From assembly GCF_006124995.1 (NCBI RefSeq), contig NZ_QEWN01000109.1, forward strand, positions 50,947 to 114,946: DNA of 64,000 nucleotides, read 5' to 3'. The notes beneath the pieces were generated by a model. It did not search any database and had not been told where the DNA came from. It saw nothing but the letters and a program-made list of their open reading frames with translations. A program made the translations under genes and the position numbers. Below are positions 12,327 to 20,278 of this stretch, one piece after another (the stretch's first letter is position 1; the number at the start of each line of letters is the position of its first letter). Origin of the DNA: Vibrio sp. Hep-1b-8 (GTDB lineage Bacteria > Pseudomonadota > Gammaproteobacteria > Enterobacterales > Vibrionaceae).

Positions 12327-12452
12327 TTATCGATATTCGACACCCAGCCATTCATCTAACGCCTGAATCTCTCTTGGTTCATCTTTTAGCCAGTCACGAA
12401 AATCACTATTCTCGTTATCAGTATTGGTAGCGTCACTGCCATTGAAATACAT
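12327..12452 (-). CDS. Small acidic protein (41 aa), unrecognised
   Basis: An ATG at 12452 opens a 41-codon frame. A good ribosome site (AGAGGG) sits 8 nt upstream, and the focA terminator lies just past the stop. The product is strongly acidic and hydrophilic (MYFNGSDATNTDNENSDF, then DWLKDEPREIQALDEWLGVEYR). No domain recognised. The reading frame, ribosome site and position in an otherwise empty gap support a real gene, but its role is unknown. Confidence 0.5.
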   Translation of the reverse strand: MYFNGSDATNTDNENSDFRDWLKDEPREIQALDEWLGVEYR

Positions 12453-12616
12453 TACTTTATCCCTCTAATAAGTCCTGAGTGACAACCTAAGTGGGTCAGA
12501 TGACAAGATTATTACGTTGCGTGAATTAAATTTTATGCGCATGAATGCAAAGAAAATTTTTATTGACCTCTCTGTAAGCTCTGGATAGACCAGTTGTAAT
12601 GGATGTATCACCACGG

Positions 12617-12639
12617 TTATCCACAGAATCTGTGGATAA
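12617..12639. repeat. Palindrome made of two consensus DnaA boxes
   Basis: TTATCCACA at 12617-12625 and its exact inverse TGTGGATAA at 12631-12639 are separated by GAATC, giving a perfect 23-bp palindrome. Each arm is the 9-mer of the strongest E. coli DnaA box. It lies between fetB and the 41-aa gene, about 165 bp upstream of the latter. No T-run flanks it, so a terminator is unlikely. Confidence 0.7.
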
Positions 12640-12671
12640 GATCCAAAATCCCATTGAGACAACTTACGAGA

Positions 12672-13466
12672 TCATTTGGTAGATGGGATGTGAACCAGTA
12701 TACGTCCTTCCTTGCTAATACAGTTTCTCACCGTCAGCTTGAGCGCAGAGACGATAGAAATCGTCATCATCACAAAGATCGCAACCATGATCATTAACTG
12801 ATATTTAATGGCGATAATAGGACTTGCGCCGCCTAAAATTTGCCCAGTCATCATTCCCGGTAGGGTAACCAAACCTGTCGTAGCCATTGTGGCAATGGTC
12901 GGAGCGAGTGAACGACGAATCGCATCACGCACAAAGGGTTGAGTGGCGTAATATGGGGATGCACCTAAAGACAACGCGGCTTCGTATTCACTGCGACGAG
13001 TTTCGAGCCCTGAGAAAAAGGTCTGCATAGAGACGATATTACCACTCATAGAGTTACCCAAAAGCATACCTGCAAGGGGAATTAAATATTGAGCATTAAA
13101 CAGCGGGATGGGTTTGATGACCAATAACGTGATAATTGAAAGTATCGGCAAAAGCCCCACAACCAAACCTGTTGTGATGGGCAGCATGAGCCTAGAGGCG
13201 GGCAATTTGGCTTTGCTAATGATGGCACTGGAACCAATGAGCAACATGAGTATCAGCCAAAGTAAATTTACAATTAAGCTATTGATAGTAAATAAGTATT
13301 CTAGATAGATGCCGACCAGTATAAGCTGCAATGTCATACGTGCCACACTGATGAAAATATCCTTTCCTAGATCAAGCTGGTAGTAGCGATCGCAAAGTAG
13401 TGGGACAGCTAGCAAGCTGAAGAATATCGCCAAAACCAGCCAATCTATGTCTATAACACTGTCCAT
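12672..13466 (-). CDS. fetB: FetB-type ABC transporter permease (UPF0014)
   Basis: A 264-residue membrane protein of the UPF0014/FetB family with about seven hydrophobic segments and the family block PLAGMLLGNSMSG followed by ETRRSEYEAALSLGAS. E. coli FetAB exports iron and helps resist oxidative stress. The ATPase partner FetA is usually adjacent, but none lies on either side here, so the ATPase must be elsewhere or absent. The ATG at 13466 is followed directly by the first membrane segment. Confidence 0.82.
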   Translation of the reverse strand: MDSVIDIDWLVLAIFFSLLAVPLLCDRYYQLDLGKDIFISVARMTLQLILVGIYLEYLFTINSLIVNLLWLILMLLIGSSAIISKAKLPASRLMLPITTGLVVGLLPILSIITLLVIKPIPLFNAQYLIPLAGMLLGNSMSGNIVSMQTFFSGLETRRSEYEAALSLGASPYYATQPFVRDAIRRSLAPTIATMATTGLVTLPGMMTGQILGGASPIIAIKYQLMIMVAIFVMMTISIVSALKLTVRNCISKEGRILVHIPSTK

Positions 13467-13909
13467 AATTTTCCCTCAATTATTCCGTCGCTAGTTTATC
13501 AGACTACAGAACAGCCTCACCTTGTCTTGAATTCGGTAAACATAAGAAAAAACACTCATTTTAGCTACATTACCGTTACAAATGGGCTAAAGTTAGCACG
13601 ATAGTTGTGTGCCTCTAAAGTGGTGCATGTTAATAAATGTTATCCAAATGATGCGCATAATGGGAGGGTTTAACAGTTTGTTTACTATTAACAATTCTTC
13701 ACATTTAGGCGTATATTGACACATCAGAATGCAATTAAACATAACTCTGGATGAGCTCAAAAAAGTGTTGGATAACAAGGGCAGAACGTCCGGAATTGAT
13801 TGAACCCTACTAAGAGTATGGTCTAACATTTCTCTTTAGAGATTGTAAAAAAACTTTAGCTTATTCGATAGAGCTAACCAATAACACTAGATACAAAATA
13901 GGCAAATGT
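13467..13909. promoter_or_regulatory. Divergent control region fetB / torE
   Basis: 443 bp, AT-rich, with no ORF I would call. It must hold the torECA promoter. I see short AT-rich palindromic stretches but no confident TorR, FNR or CRP match, so I claim no specific site. Confidence 0.4.
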
Positions 13910-14089
13910 ATGAGTGATGTTAATAAAATCGAGAGTGGTGAAAAACGCTCTCTGGAGTGGAAGTCATTCCTCTTCATCGCGGTTGTTCTCTTCCCTGTTT
14001 TAAGTGTGGCGTTCGTAGGCGGTTACGGATTCCTAGTGTGGATGCTGCAAGTATTCTTTATGGGTCCTCCAGGTGCTCATGGCATGTAG
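13910..14089 (+). CDS. torE: TMAO reductase system small membrane protein TorE
   Basis: A 59-residue protein of the NapE/TorE family with one long membrane segment (SFLFIAVVLFPVLSVAFVGG, about 20-39) and the typical tail FLVWMLQVFFMGPPGAHGM. In TMAO systems torE heads the torECA(D) operon; its exact job is unclear, perhaps assisting the membrane cytochrome. An ATG four bases earlier hits a stop after three codons, which fixes this start. 50 bp upstream of torC. Confidence 0.85.
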   Translation: MSDVNKIESGEKRSLEWKSFLFIAVVLFPVLSVAFVGGYGFLVWMLQVFFMGPPGAHGM

Positions 14090-14139
14090 GCCAATGAGCT
14101 CAATTCCACATTTTTAAAAAGATTTTAAGAGAGCAAAAC

Positions 14140-15324
14140 ATGAAATCATTGATCATTAAACTGTGGCGTACCATGACACGCCCTGCAGTTCATATCAGCC
14201 TAGGTGTGCTGACTATGGGCGGCTTTATTGCGGGTGTTATCTTCTGGGGTGGCTTCAACACTGCTTTGGAAGCGACTAACACTGAAGAGTTCTGTGTCAG
14301 TTGCCACACCATGCGTGACAACGTATACGTAGAGCTTCAAGAAACCGTTCACTGGAAAAACCACTCTGGTGTTCGCGCGACTTGTCCAGACTGCCACGTA
14401 CCACATAACTGGACTGACAAAATCGCTCGTAAGATGCAGGCTTCAAAAGAAGTGTTCGCTCAGGTATTTGGTAACTACGATGAACCAGGAGTATTTGAGG
14501 AGCGTCGTATTGAGCTTGCTAAGCACGAGTGGGATCGTTTCTCTGCGAACAAATCGCTAGAGTGTAAAAACTGTCACAACTACGAATCGATGGACTTCGA
14601 GCAAATGTCTCCGACTGCACGTATCCAGATGAAACAAGCAGCAGAAAAAGATCAAAGTTGTGTTGACTGTCATAAAGGTATTGCCCACAAACTACCAGCC
14701 GGTATGGACAGCATTGGCGGTATCGTTGGTGATTTAGAAGCATTGGCATCAAATACCAACTATGGTGTTGGTCAGTCATTAGTGAGTGTTCGTCACTTGC
14801 CAGTGTACTTCGATGCTGAAGGTACTCAAGAAGCGGGTTTACTAAACCCTGCATCCACGGTAAAAGTGATTGCAGACAAAGGTGACTTTGCTGAAATCGA
14901 AATCGATGGCTGGCGCAAAGCGAAAGGCTTTGGTCGCGTGATTCAAGAAGATTTCGGCAAAAACATTGCGGTGGCTTCACTTCTTAAAGAAGCATCAACT
15001 GACAGCAACGTGGTGACAACAGGTGAGAAACGAGTAGACGAGCTAACGGGTCTTCCTTGGGAGAAAGTGGCTGCGAAAGTATGGATCAAGAAAGAATCTA
15101 TGCTGAACGATATCACTCCAGTGTGGGAAAAATCGAAGGAAGCGTACAAGACAAACTGTTCAGTCTGTCATACACAACCAGCTGAAGCGCACTTTGATGC
15201 CAACACATGGCCTGGTATGTTCGACGGTATGCTTGCGTTCGTTAACTTGGATACAGATAGCGAAGCACTTATCCTGAAATATCTACAGAAGCACTCTTCA
15301 GATTATGCTGAAGGTCACCACTAA
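14140..15324 (+). CDS. torC: Pentaheme c-type cytochrome TorC
   Basis: Membrane-anchored NapC/NirT-family cytochrome that passes electrons from menaquinol to periplasmic TorA. A single N-terminal membrane anchor spans about residues 16-38. Five CxxCH heme sites are visible: CVSCH 52-56, CPDCH 82-86, CKNCH 142-146, CVDCH 174-178 and CSVCH 340-344. Four hemes in the N-terminal half plus one in a C-terminal extension is the TorC layout. 24 bp before torA, so the same operon. Confidence 0.95.
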   Translation: MKSLIIKLWRTMTRPAVHISLGVLTMGGFIAGVIFWGGFNTALEATNTEEFCVSCHTMRDNVYVELQETVHWKNHSGVRATCPDCHVPHNWTDKIARKMQASKEVFAQVFGNYDEPGVFEERRIELAKHEWDRFSANKSLECKNCHNYESMDFEQMSPTARIQMKQAAEKDQSCVDCHKGIAHKLPAGMDSIGGIVGDLEALASNTNYGVGQSLVSVRHLPVYFDAEGTQEAGLLNPASTVKVIADKGDFAEIEIDGWRKAKGFGRVIQEDFGKNIAVASLLKEASTDSNVVTTGEKRVDELTGLPWEKVAAKVWIKKESMLNDITPVWEKSKEAYKTNCSVCHTQPAEAHFDANTWPGMFDGMLAFVNLDTDSEALILKYLQKHSSDYAEGHH

Positions 15325-15348
15325 TAAGCGTCGGATGGAGTAATTTAA

Positions 15349-17811
15349 ATGGCTATTACACGAAGAAGTTTTCTTAAAGGCGTTGCAACGACAAGTGCGG
15401 CGTCAGTAATCGGTCCGAGCTTATTAGCGTCTGCTTCTGCAAACGCAGCTGAGACCGTAGGTACTTGGAAAGTAACAGGTTCACACTGGGGCGCGTTCCG
15501 CGCCCACATCTACGCGGGTAAAGTTCAAGAGATCAAGCCGCTAGAGTTAGATAAGAACCCAACAGAGATGCTTAACGGTATCAAAGGCATTATCTACAGC
15601 CCATCACGTGTGCGTTACCCAATGGTACGTCTAGATTGGTTGAAGAAGCACAAATACAGTGCGGAGACACGCGGTAACAACCGTTTTATCCGAGTGACTT
15701 GGGACGAAGCGTTAGACTTGTTCTACCGTGAGCTAGAGCGCGTACAGAAAGACTACGGTCCATGGGCTTTACACGCGGGTCAAACGGGTTGGAACCAAAC
15801 TGGTTCGTTCAACAACTGTACAGCACACATGCAACGTGCGGTTGGCATGCATGGTAACTTCATCACTAAAGTGGGTGACTACTCTACAGGTGCAGGTCAA
15901 ACCATTCTGCCATACGTTCTAGGTTCTACCGAGGTATACGCGCAAGGTACATCTTGGTCAGAGATTTTAGATAACTCTGACAACATCATCTTGTGGGCAA
16001 ATGACCCAGTGAAAAACCTCCAAGTAGGTTGGAACTGTGAGACTCACGAGTCGTACAAGTACCTCGCTCAATTGAAAGAAAAAGTCGCTAAAGGTGAGAT
16101 CAACGTTCTGTCTGTTGACCCAGTTAAGAACAAGACTCAACGTTACCTAGAAAACGACCACCTGTACATCAACCCGATGACAGACGTTGCATTCATGCTG
16201 GCTGTAGCGCACGTGCTTTACAACGAAAACCTTTATGACAAGAAGTTCATTGAGACTTACTGTCTAGGTTTCAACGAGTTTATTCAGTACGTTCAGGGTG
16301 AGACAAAAGATAAAGTTGTTAAGACGCCTGAATGGGCAGCGGAAATCTGTGGCGTTAAAGCAGACAAGATTCGCGAATTTGCTCGTATGCTGGTTAATGG
16401 TCGTACTCAGATCCTTATGGGTTGGTGTATTCAACGTCAACAACACGGTGAGCAGCCATACTGGGCAGCGGCTGTTGTTGCCGCTATGGTCGGTCAAATC
16501 GGTCTACCTGGCGGCGGTATCTCTTACGGTCACCACTACTCAAGTATCGGTGTACCTTCGACTGGTTTTGCTGGCCCTGGTGGTTTCCCACGTAACCTTG
16601 ACCAAGGTATGAAACCGAAATGGGACAACAACGACTTCAATGGTTACAGCCGTACTATTCCGGTTGCGCGTTGGATCGACTGTCTACTAGAACCAGGTAA
16701 AGAGATCAATTACAACGGCGCTAAAGTTAAGCTACCAGACTTCAAGATGATGGTGATTTCGGGTAACAACCCTTGGCACCACCACCAAGATCGCAACCGC
16801 ATGAAGAAAGCATTCAAAAAGCTTCAAACTGTGGTAACGATTGAGTTTGCTTGGACAGCAACGTGTCGTTTCTCAGATATCGTGCTACCTGCTTGTACGC
16901 AGTGGGAACGTAACGACATCGACGTGTACGGTTCATACTCAAGCAAAGGTCTGATTGCGATGCACCGCTTAGTGGATCCTCTGTTCCAATCTAAGCCTGA
17001 CTTCCAAATCATGAGTGAGCTGACTCAACGTTTTGGTCGCCGTGAGGAGTACACTCGTGGCATGAGCGAAATGGAGTGGATTGAGAGCCTTTACAACGAT
17101 TGTCGTGATGCCAATAAAGGTAAGTTCGAAATGCCAGAATTTGCAGAGTTCTGGGAGAAGAGCGTACTAGACTTTGGTGAAGGTCAGCCTTGGGTTCGTC
17201 ACGCAGATTTCCGTAAAGATCCGGAGCTCAACCCTCTAGGTACTCCTTCAGGTTTCCTAGAGATTACTTCTCGTAAGATCGGTCGTTACGGTTATGAACA
17301 CTGTCAAGAGCACCCAATGTGGTTCGAGAAGACAGAGCGTTCTCACGGCGGTCCAGGTTCAGACAAACACCCGTACTGGCTGCAATCGTGTCACCCAGAT
17401 AAGCGTCTTCACTCTCAGATGTGTGAATCGGAAGAGTTCCGTGCGACTTACGCGGTTCAAGGCCGTGAACCTATCTACATCAATCCTGCCGATGCGAAAG
17501 CAAAAGGCATTAAAGATGGCGATTTAGTTCGTGTATTCAACGACCGTGGCCAACTTTTAGCGGGTGCGGTTGTTACAGATAGCTACCCTCGTGGTGTTGT
17601 TCGTATCGAAGAAGGTGCTTGGTATGGTCCTCTGAACGAGAAAGAGGGCGCAATCTGTACTTACGGCGATCCAAACACATTGACCATGGACATCGGCTCA
17701 TCTGAGCTTGCTCAGGCAACATCTGCGAACACATGTATCGTAGACTTTGAGAAGTTCACTGGCAAAGTACCGCCAGTTACCTCATTCGGTGGTCCAATCG
17801 AAGTGGCTTAA
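15349..17811 (+). CDS. torA: Trimethylamine-N-oxide reductase TorA
   Basis: Periplasmic molybdopterin enzyme reducing TMAO to trimethylamine, the terminal step of TMAO respiration. 820 residues. A twin-arginine signal (RRSFLKG, R5-R6, then a hydrophobic stretch ending ASANA) directs folded export. The DMSO-reductase fold is continuous. YSTGAGQ places the expected molybdenum-ligating serine at S179. An operon terminator follows 19 bp after the stop. The dedicated chaperone gene torD, adjacent in E. coli, is not in this window. Confidence 0.95.
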   Translation: MAITRRSFLKGVATTSAASVIGPSLLASASANAAETVGTWKVTGSHWGAFRAHIYAGKVQEIKPLELDKNPTEMLNGIKGIIYSPSRVRYPMVRLDWLKKHKYSAETRGNNRFIRVTWDEALDLFYRELERVQKDYGPWALHAGQTGWNQTGSFNNCTAHMQRAVGMHGNFITKVGDYSTGAGQTILPYVLGSTEVYAQGTSWSEILDNSDNIILWANDPVKNLQVGWNCETHESYKYLAQLKEKVAKGEINVLSVDPVKNKTQRYLENDHLYINPMTDVAFMLAVAHVLYNENLYDKKFIETYCLGFNEFIQYVQGETKDKVVKTPEWAAEICGVKADKIREFARMLVNGRTQILMGWCIQRQQHGEQPYWAAAVVAAMVGQIGLPGGGISYGHHYSSIGVPSTGFAGPGGFPRNLDQGMKPKWDNNDFNGYSRTIPVARWIDCLLEPGKEINYNGAKVKLPDFKMMVISGNNPWHHHQDRNRMKKAFKKLQTVVTIEFAWTATCRFSDIVLPACTQWERNDIDVYGSYSSKGLIAMHRLVDPLFQSKPDFQIMSELTQRFGRREEYTRGMSEMEWIESLYNDCRDANKGKFEMPEFAEFWEKSVLDFGEGQPWVRHADFRKDPELNPLGTPSGFLEITSRKIGRYGYEHCQEHPMWFEKTERSHGGPGSDKHPYWLQSCHPDKRLHSQMCESEEFRATYAVQGREPIYINPADAKAKGIKDGDLVRVFNDRGQLLAGAVVTDSYPRGVVRIEEGAWYGPLNEKEGAICTYGDPNTLTMDIGSSELAQATSANTCIVDFEKFTGKVPPVTSFGGPIEVA

Positions 17812-17830
17812 TCACGTCGAAGAGATAAAA

Positions 17831-17859
17831 AATACCAGTCAATAGGCTGGTATTTTTTT
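17831..17859 (+). terminator. Rho-independent terminator of torECA
   Basis: Stem AATACCAG / CTGGTATT with an 8-nt loop and a seven-T tract. Lies between torA and the convergent binding-protein gene and may serve both. Confidence 0.88.
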
Positions 17860-17875
17860 GCTCGTTTTTTGACAT

Positions 17876-18622
17876 TTAGCGCTTACTGTTTAGTCCGTAG
17901 CGCGTTTTTAGTCTCTGCAATTCTTGTGCGGCTTGTTGGTCGAAGAATTTGTTCAGTACCTCGACAATTTGTTCTGCTTGTGGGTGGCTCTTGCGCACCG
18001 CAGCGTACAAGGGTGTCGAGTCGAGGTAGACGTCGCTAAAAGCGAGTTGCCCTCTATCAATCCCCATTTCTTTAATCGTCCATTCTCCTACCACTTCATC
18101 GGTAACCAAAGCATCGGCTCTTTCTGTGAGGACAAGGCGAATGCTGTTCGGAAGGTCGATCGATATAACTGGCTTCATTTGGTCATACTCAAGTAGGCTT
18201 CCCGCATAGGCGTAGCCGTTAATCAGAGCAACGCGCTTATCTTTAAAGCTCTCTAAGGACTTGAATTTGAAGTTGCTCTTTCGTAACGAAACAACGGCCA
18301 TTTGGTTATACATGTAAGGTTGCGTAAACAGAAAGGTCTTTTCTCGCTCTTCCGTTTTCCATATTGCGATAATGACGTCGTTTTTGCCTTTGATGGTCTC
18401 TTTAAGAATTCTTGCCCAAGGTTTCTGGGTAAATTGGACTGTGTAACCTGAAGAGGTGAGCGCATTAACGACCATGTCATGGGCGATGCCTTTGCCAATG
18501 GGAGAATCCATGATAAATGGAGGCCAAGCTGTTTGGGCTGCATGCAAGGTCTCTGCCGCAGTGGAGCTTGCCCATAGACTCAATGTGATGCAAACGGTGA
18601 TCTTAAGACGGCTTGTAAACAA
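17876..18622 (-). CDS. Periplasmic solute-binding protein (SBP_bac_3-like), orphan
   Basis: A 248-residue secreted protein of the amino-acid-binding type with a signal peptide ending near ASSTAAE and the motif AQTAWPPFIMDSPIGKGIAHDMV. Distantly similar in layout to the orphan binding protein at 9872-10654. No transporter genes are adjacent. It is convergent with torA, so a link to TMAO use is possible but not supported by anything in the sequence. Confidence 0.75.
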   Translation of the reverse strand: MFTSRLKITVCITLSLWASSTAAETLHAAQTAWPPFIMDSPIGKGIAHDMVVNALTSSGYTVQFTQKPWARILKETIKGKNDVIIAIWKTEEREKTFLFTQPYMYNQMAVVSLRKSNFKFKSLESFKDKRVALINGYAYAGSLLEYDQMKPVISIDLPNSIRLVLTERADALVTDEVVGEWTIKEMGIDRGQLAFSDVYLDSTPLYAAVRKSHPQAEQIVEVLNKFFDQQAAQELQRLKTRYGLNSKR

Positions 18623-18992
18623 AAGGGTTACTCTTTATTGACTGTACTTTGAGTTTAGTCGACGCATGTCAAGCGAAAGAGTTTTTCTTGATTGTCTCAT
18701 TGACTGAGAAAATGAATTAATTATTTTGAACCTTATTAACCCATTGGTTTTTAAAATGTTTAGATAAAAACTTACAATTATTGTGATCTTTATCTAAATT
18801 TATCACCATTAATGGCGAAAAGGTGCGCTTTTTTAGTTGTTGTTAGGTTTTTATCGATTGCGCATTATGATTTCTTAGTTCTTTTTCGATTGTTTTATTT
18901 GTTAATTATCAGTAGGGCGAATAGTTTCTGCCATCAGAGCGAGCAGATGGTGTATGACGCTCATAAATAAAAATATATAGGAACAAATAAAA
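18623..18992. promoter_or_regulatory. Upstream region of the porin gene, with shared 20-bp motif
   Basis: 370 bp of AT-rich DNA without a gene. At 18789-18808 lies TTTATC-TAAA-TTTATC-ACCA, differing at one base from 39080-39099 upstream of alaE. A TGTGA half-site starts just before it at 18783. The porin ribosome site AGGAAC is at the right edge. Confidence 0.5.
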
Positions 18993-19982
18993 ATGAAAAA
19001 GACAGTATTAGCAGTAGCACTTTCTCTTGTTGCTGGTTCAGCGATCGCAAACGATGTAAACCAAGATGTATCTGAGCGTGCACGTGAATCAATCATCGAC
19101 CTTATCCTATCTGGTGACGAGTTCTCAGTAGGTGGTCAAGTAGCCGTTGGTGGTTACTACCAAGAAGGTCGTAAAGATGGTGCTGAAAAAGAAGAATTTT
19201 ACAACGGTGGCGTAACGGGTTTTGACCTATTCGTAAACTACCAGAAAGGTAACGTTCTTGGTCAGTTCGCGGGTGAATTTGACCTAGCTGAGAACTACTC
19301 TTCTATGGACGCTAAATTCACTGTAATCGACGCTTGGGTTGGTTACAAAACTGGTTTTGGTGTTGCGACTATCGGTTACGCAAATGATTCTGCGCTAGAT
19401 GCAGTTGACGGCGCAGCAGACCTAACAATCGAATTCGGCGCTTCAGCTTCTGATGCTTCAGATGTAAACCAAGTGGTTAAGTTTGAAGGTATCAAAGAAG
19501 GCTTCAAATACGCGATTTCTTACTACGGTGACCGCGAAGCAGACGCGACTGGTCAAAAAGGCTTTAACGGCTACGTTGGTTACCAAAACGACAAGTTCCA
19601 AGTTAACGCTGGTTACGAAAACAACGACGAGAAAAACAGCAAAGACGGCATCGAGCAAATCATGCTAGTTAACGGTGTGGTTAACTTTGGTGATATCGCG
19701 ATTGGTGCTAACGTTGCTCAACATGAAAAATTCAACGGCGACGACTCAATGCTATACAGCGCATCTGCTGGCTACACTATGGATAAACTGTACCTAGCAA
19801 TCGGCTACGCACACCAAGAAGGTTACGCAGCGAATGACTTCGATACGCAGTACACTAACTTCGGTGCGTCTTACCAAATCACTAACAAACTTTCTACGTT
19901 AGTAGATTTCAAAGTTGACCTAACTGACGAAAACGGCAACGATGATATAGAAGCGTTCTTCAAAGTTGCTTACGACTTCTAA
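18993..19982 (+). CDS. Outer-membrane porin (OmpL/Gram-negative trimeric type)
   Basis: A 329-residue beta-barrel protein. A cleavable signal peptide (MKKTVLAVALSLVAGSAIA) is followed by an acidic mature chain with alternating aromatic/glycine strands (VGGQVAVGGYYQEG, ASAGYTMDKLYLAIGYA) and ends in the barrel-assembly signal ...FKVAYDF with a terminal Phe. Codon use looks like a highly expressed gene. The substrate cannot be read from the sequence. An alpha-galactosidase gene follows, but hairpins separate the two. Confidence 0.85.
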   Translation: MKKTVLAVALSLVAGSAIANDVNQDVSERARESIIDLILSGDEFSVGGQVAVGGYYQEGRKDGAEKEEFYNGGVTGFDLFVNYQKGNVLGQFAGEFDLAENYSSMDAKFTVIDAWVGYKTGFGVATIGYANDSALDAVDGAADLTIEFGASASDASDVNQVVKFEGIKEGFKYAISYYGDREADATGQKGFNGYVGYQNDKFQVNAGYENNDEKNSKDGIEQIMLVNGVVNFGDIAIGANVAQHEKFNGDDSMLYSASAGYTMDKLYLAIGYAHQEGYAANDFDTQYTNFGASYQITNKLSTLVDFKVDLTDENGNDDIEAFFKVAYDF

Positions 19983-20004
19983 TCAAGTTTAGGCTCTTAC
20001 TTTT

Positions 20005-20030
20005 ACGGCCTGCATTGCAGGCCGTTTGTT
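20005..20030 (+). terminator. Terminator hairpin after the porin
   Basis: 9-bp stem ACGGCCTGC / GCAGGCCGT with a 3-nt loop and a short T-rich tail, 22 bp after the porin stop. Confidence 0.8.
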
Positions 20031-20070
20031 ATAAAGCAGGACGCTTTGCGCAATAATCCACTGCCTTTTT

Positions 20071-20100
20071 GCCCTCCGGAGATGGAGGGCTGTTTCGTTT
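20071..20100 (+). terminator. Second hairpin downstream of the porin
   Basis: GCCCTCC / GGAGGGC with a 6-nt loop, then a T-rich stretch (TGTTTCGTTTT). Probably a back-up terminator separating the porin from the galactosidase gene. Confidence 0.6.
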
Positions 20101-20278
20101 TCAAAAAGGCACATTAAGCAGTGAATTCACTAAAAAATGCGTGTCAATTTGAAACTTGGACTAAAGCGATAAAAATCTGAAACGTGATGAGAGTACGCTT
20201 TTGTACTGTTGATGAAATGGACAATAAAATAGGCGAGTGCTGTAATGGACGGGTTCCAGTTTTCTTCAGAGTATTGAT

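Noticed and set aside
13593..13829. 78-codon frame in the fetB-torE gap
   Set aside because: No ribosome site, unusual Cys/Leu/Ser composition, and it would block the only place for the torE promoter.
14519..14980. 153-codon minus-strand frame opposite torC
   Set aside because: Covers the heme-binding part of torC; reads as a Leu/Gln/Ser/Cys-rich shadow.
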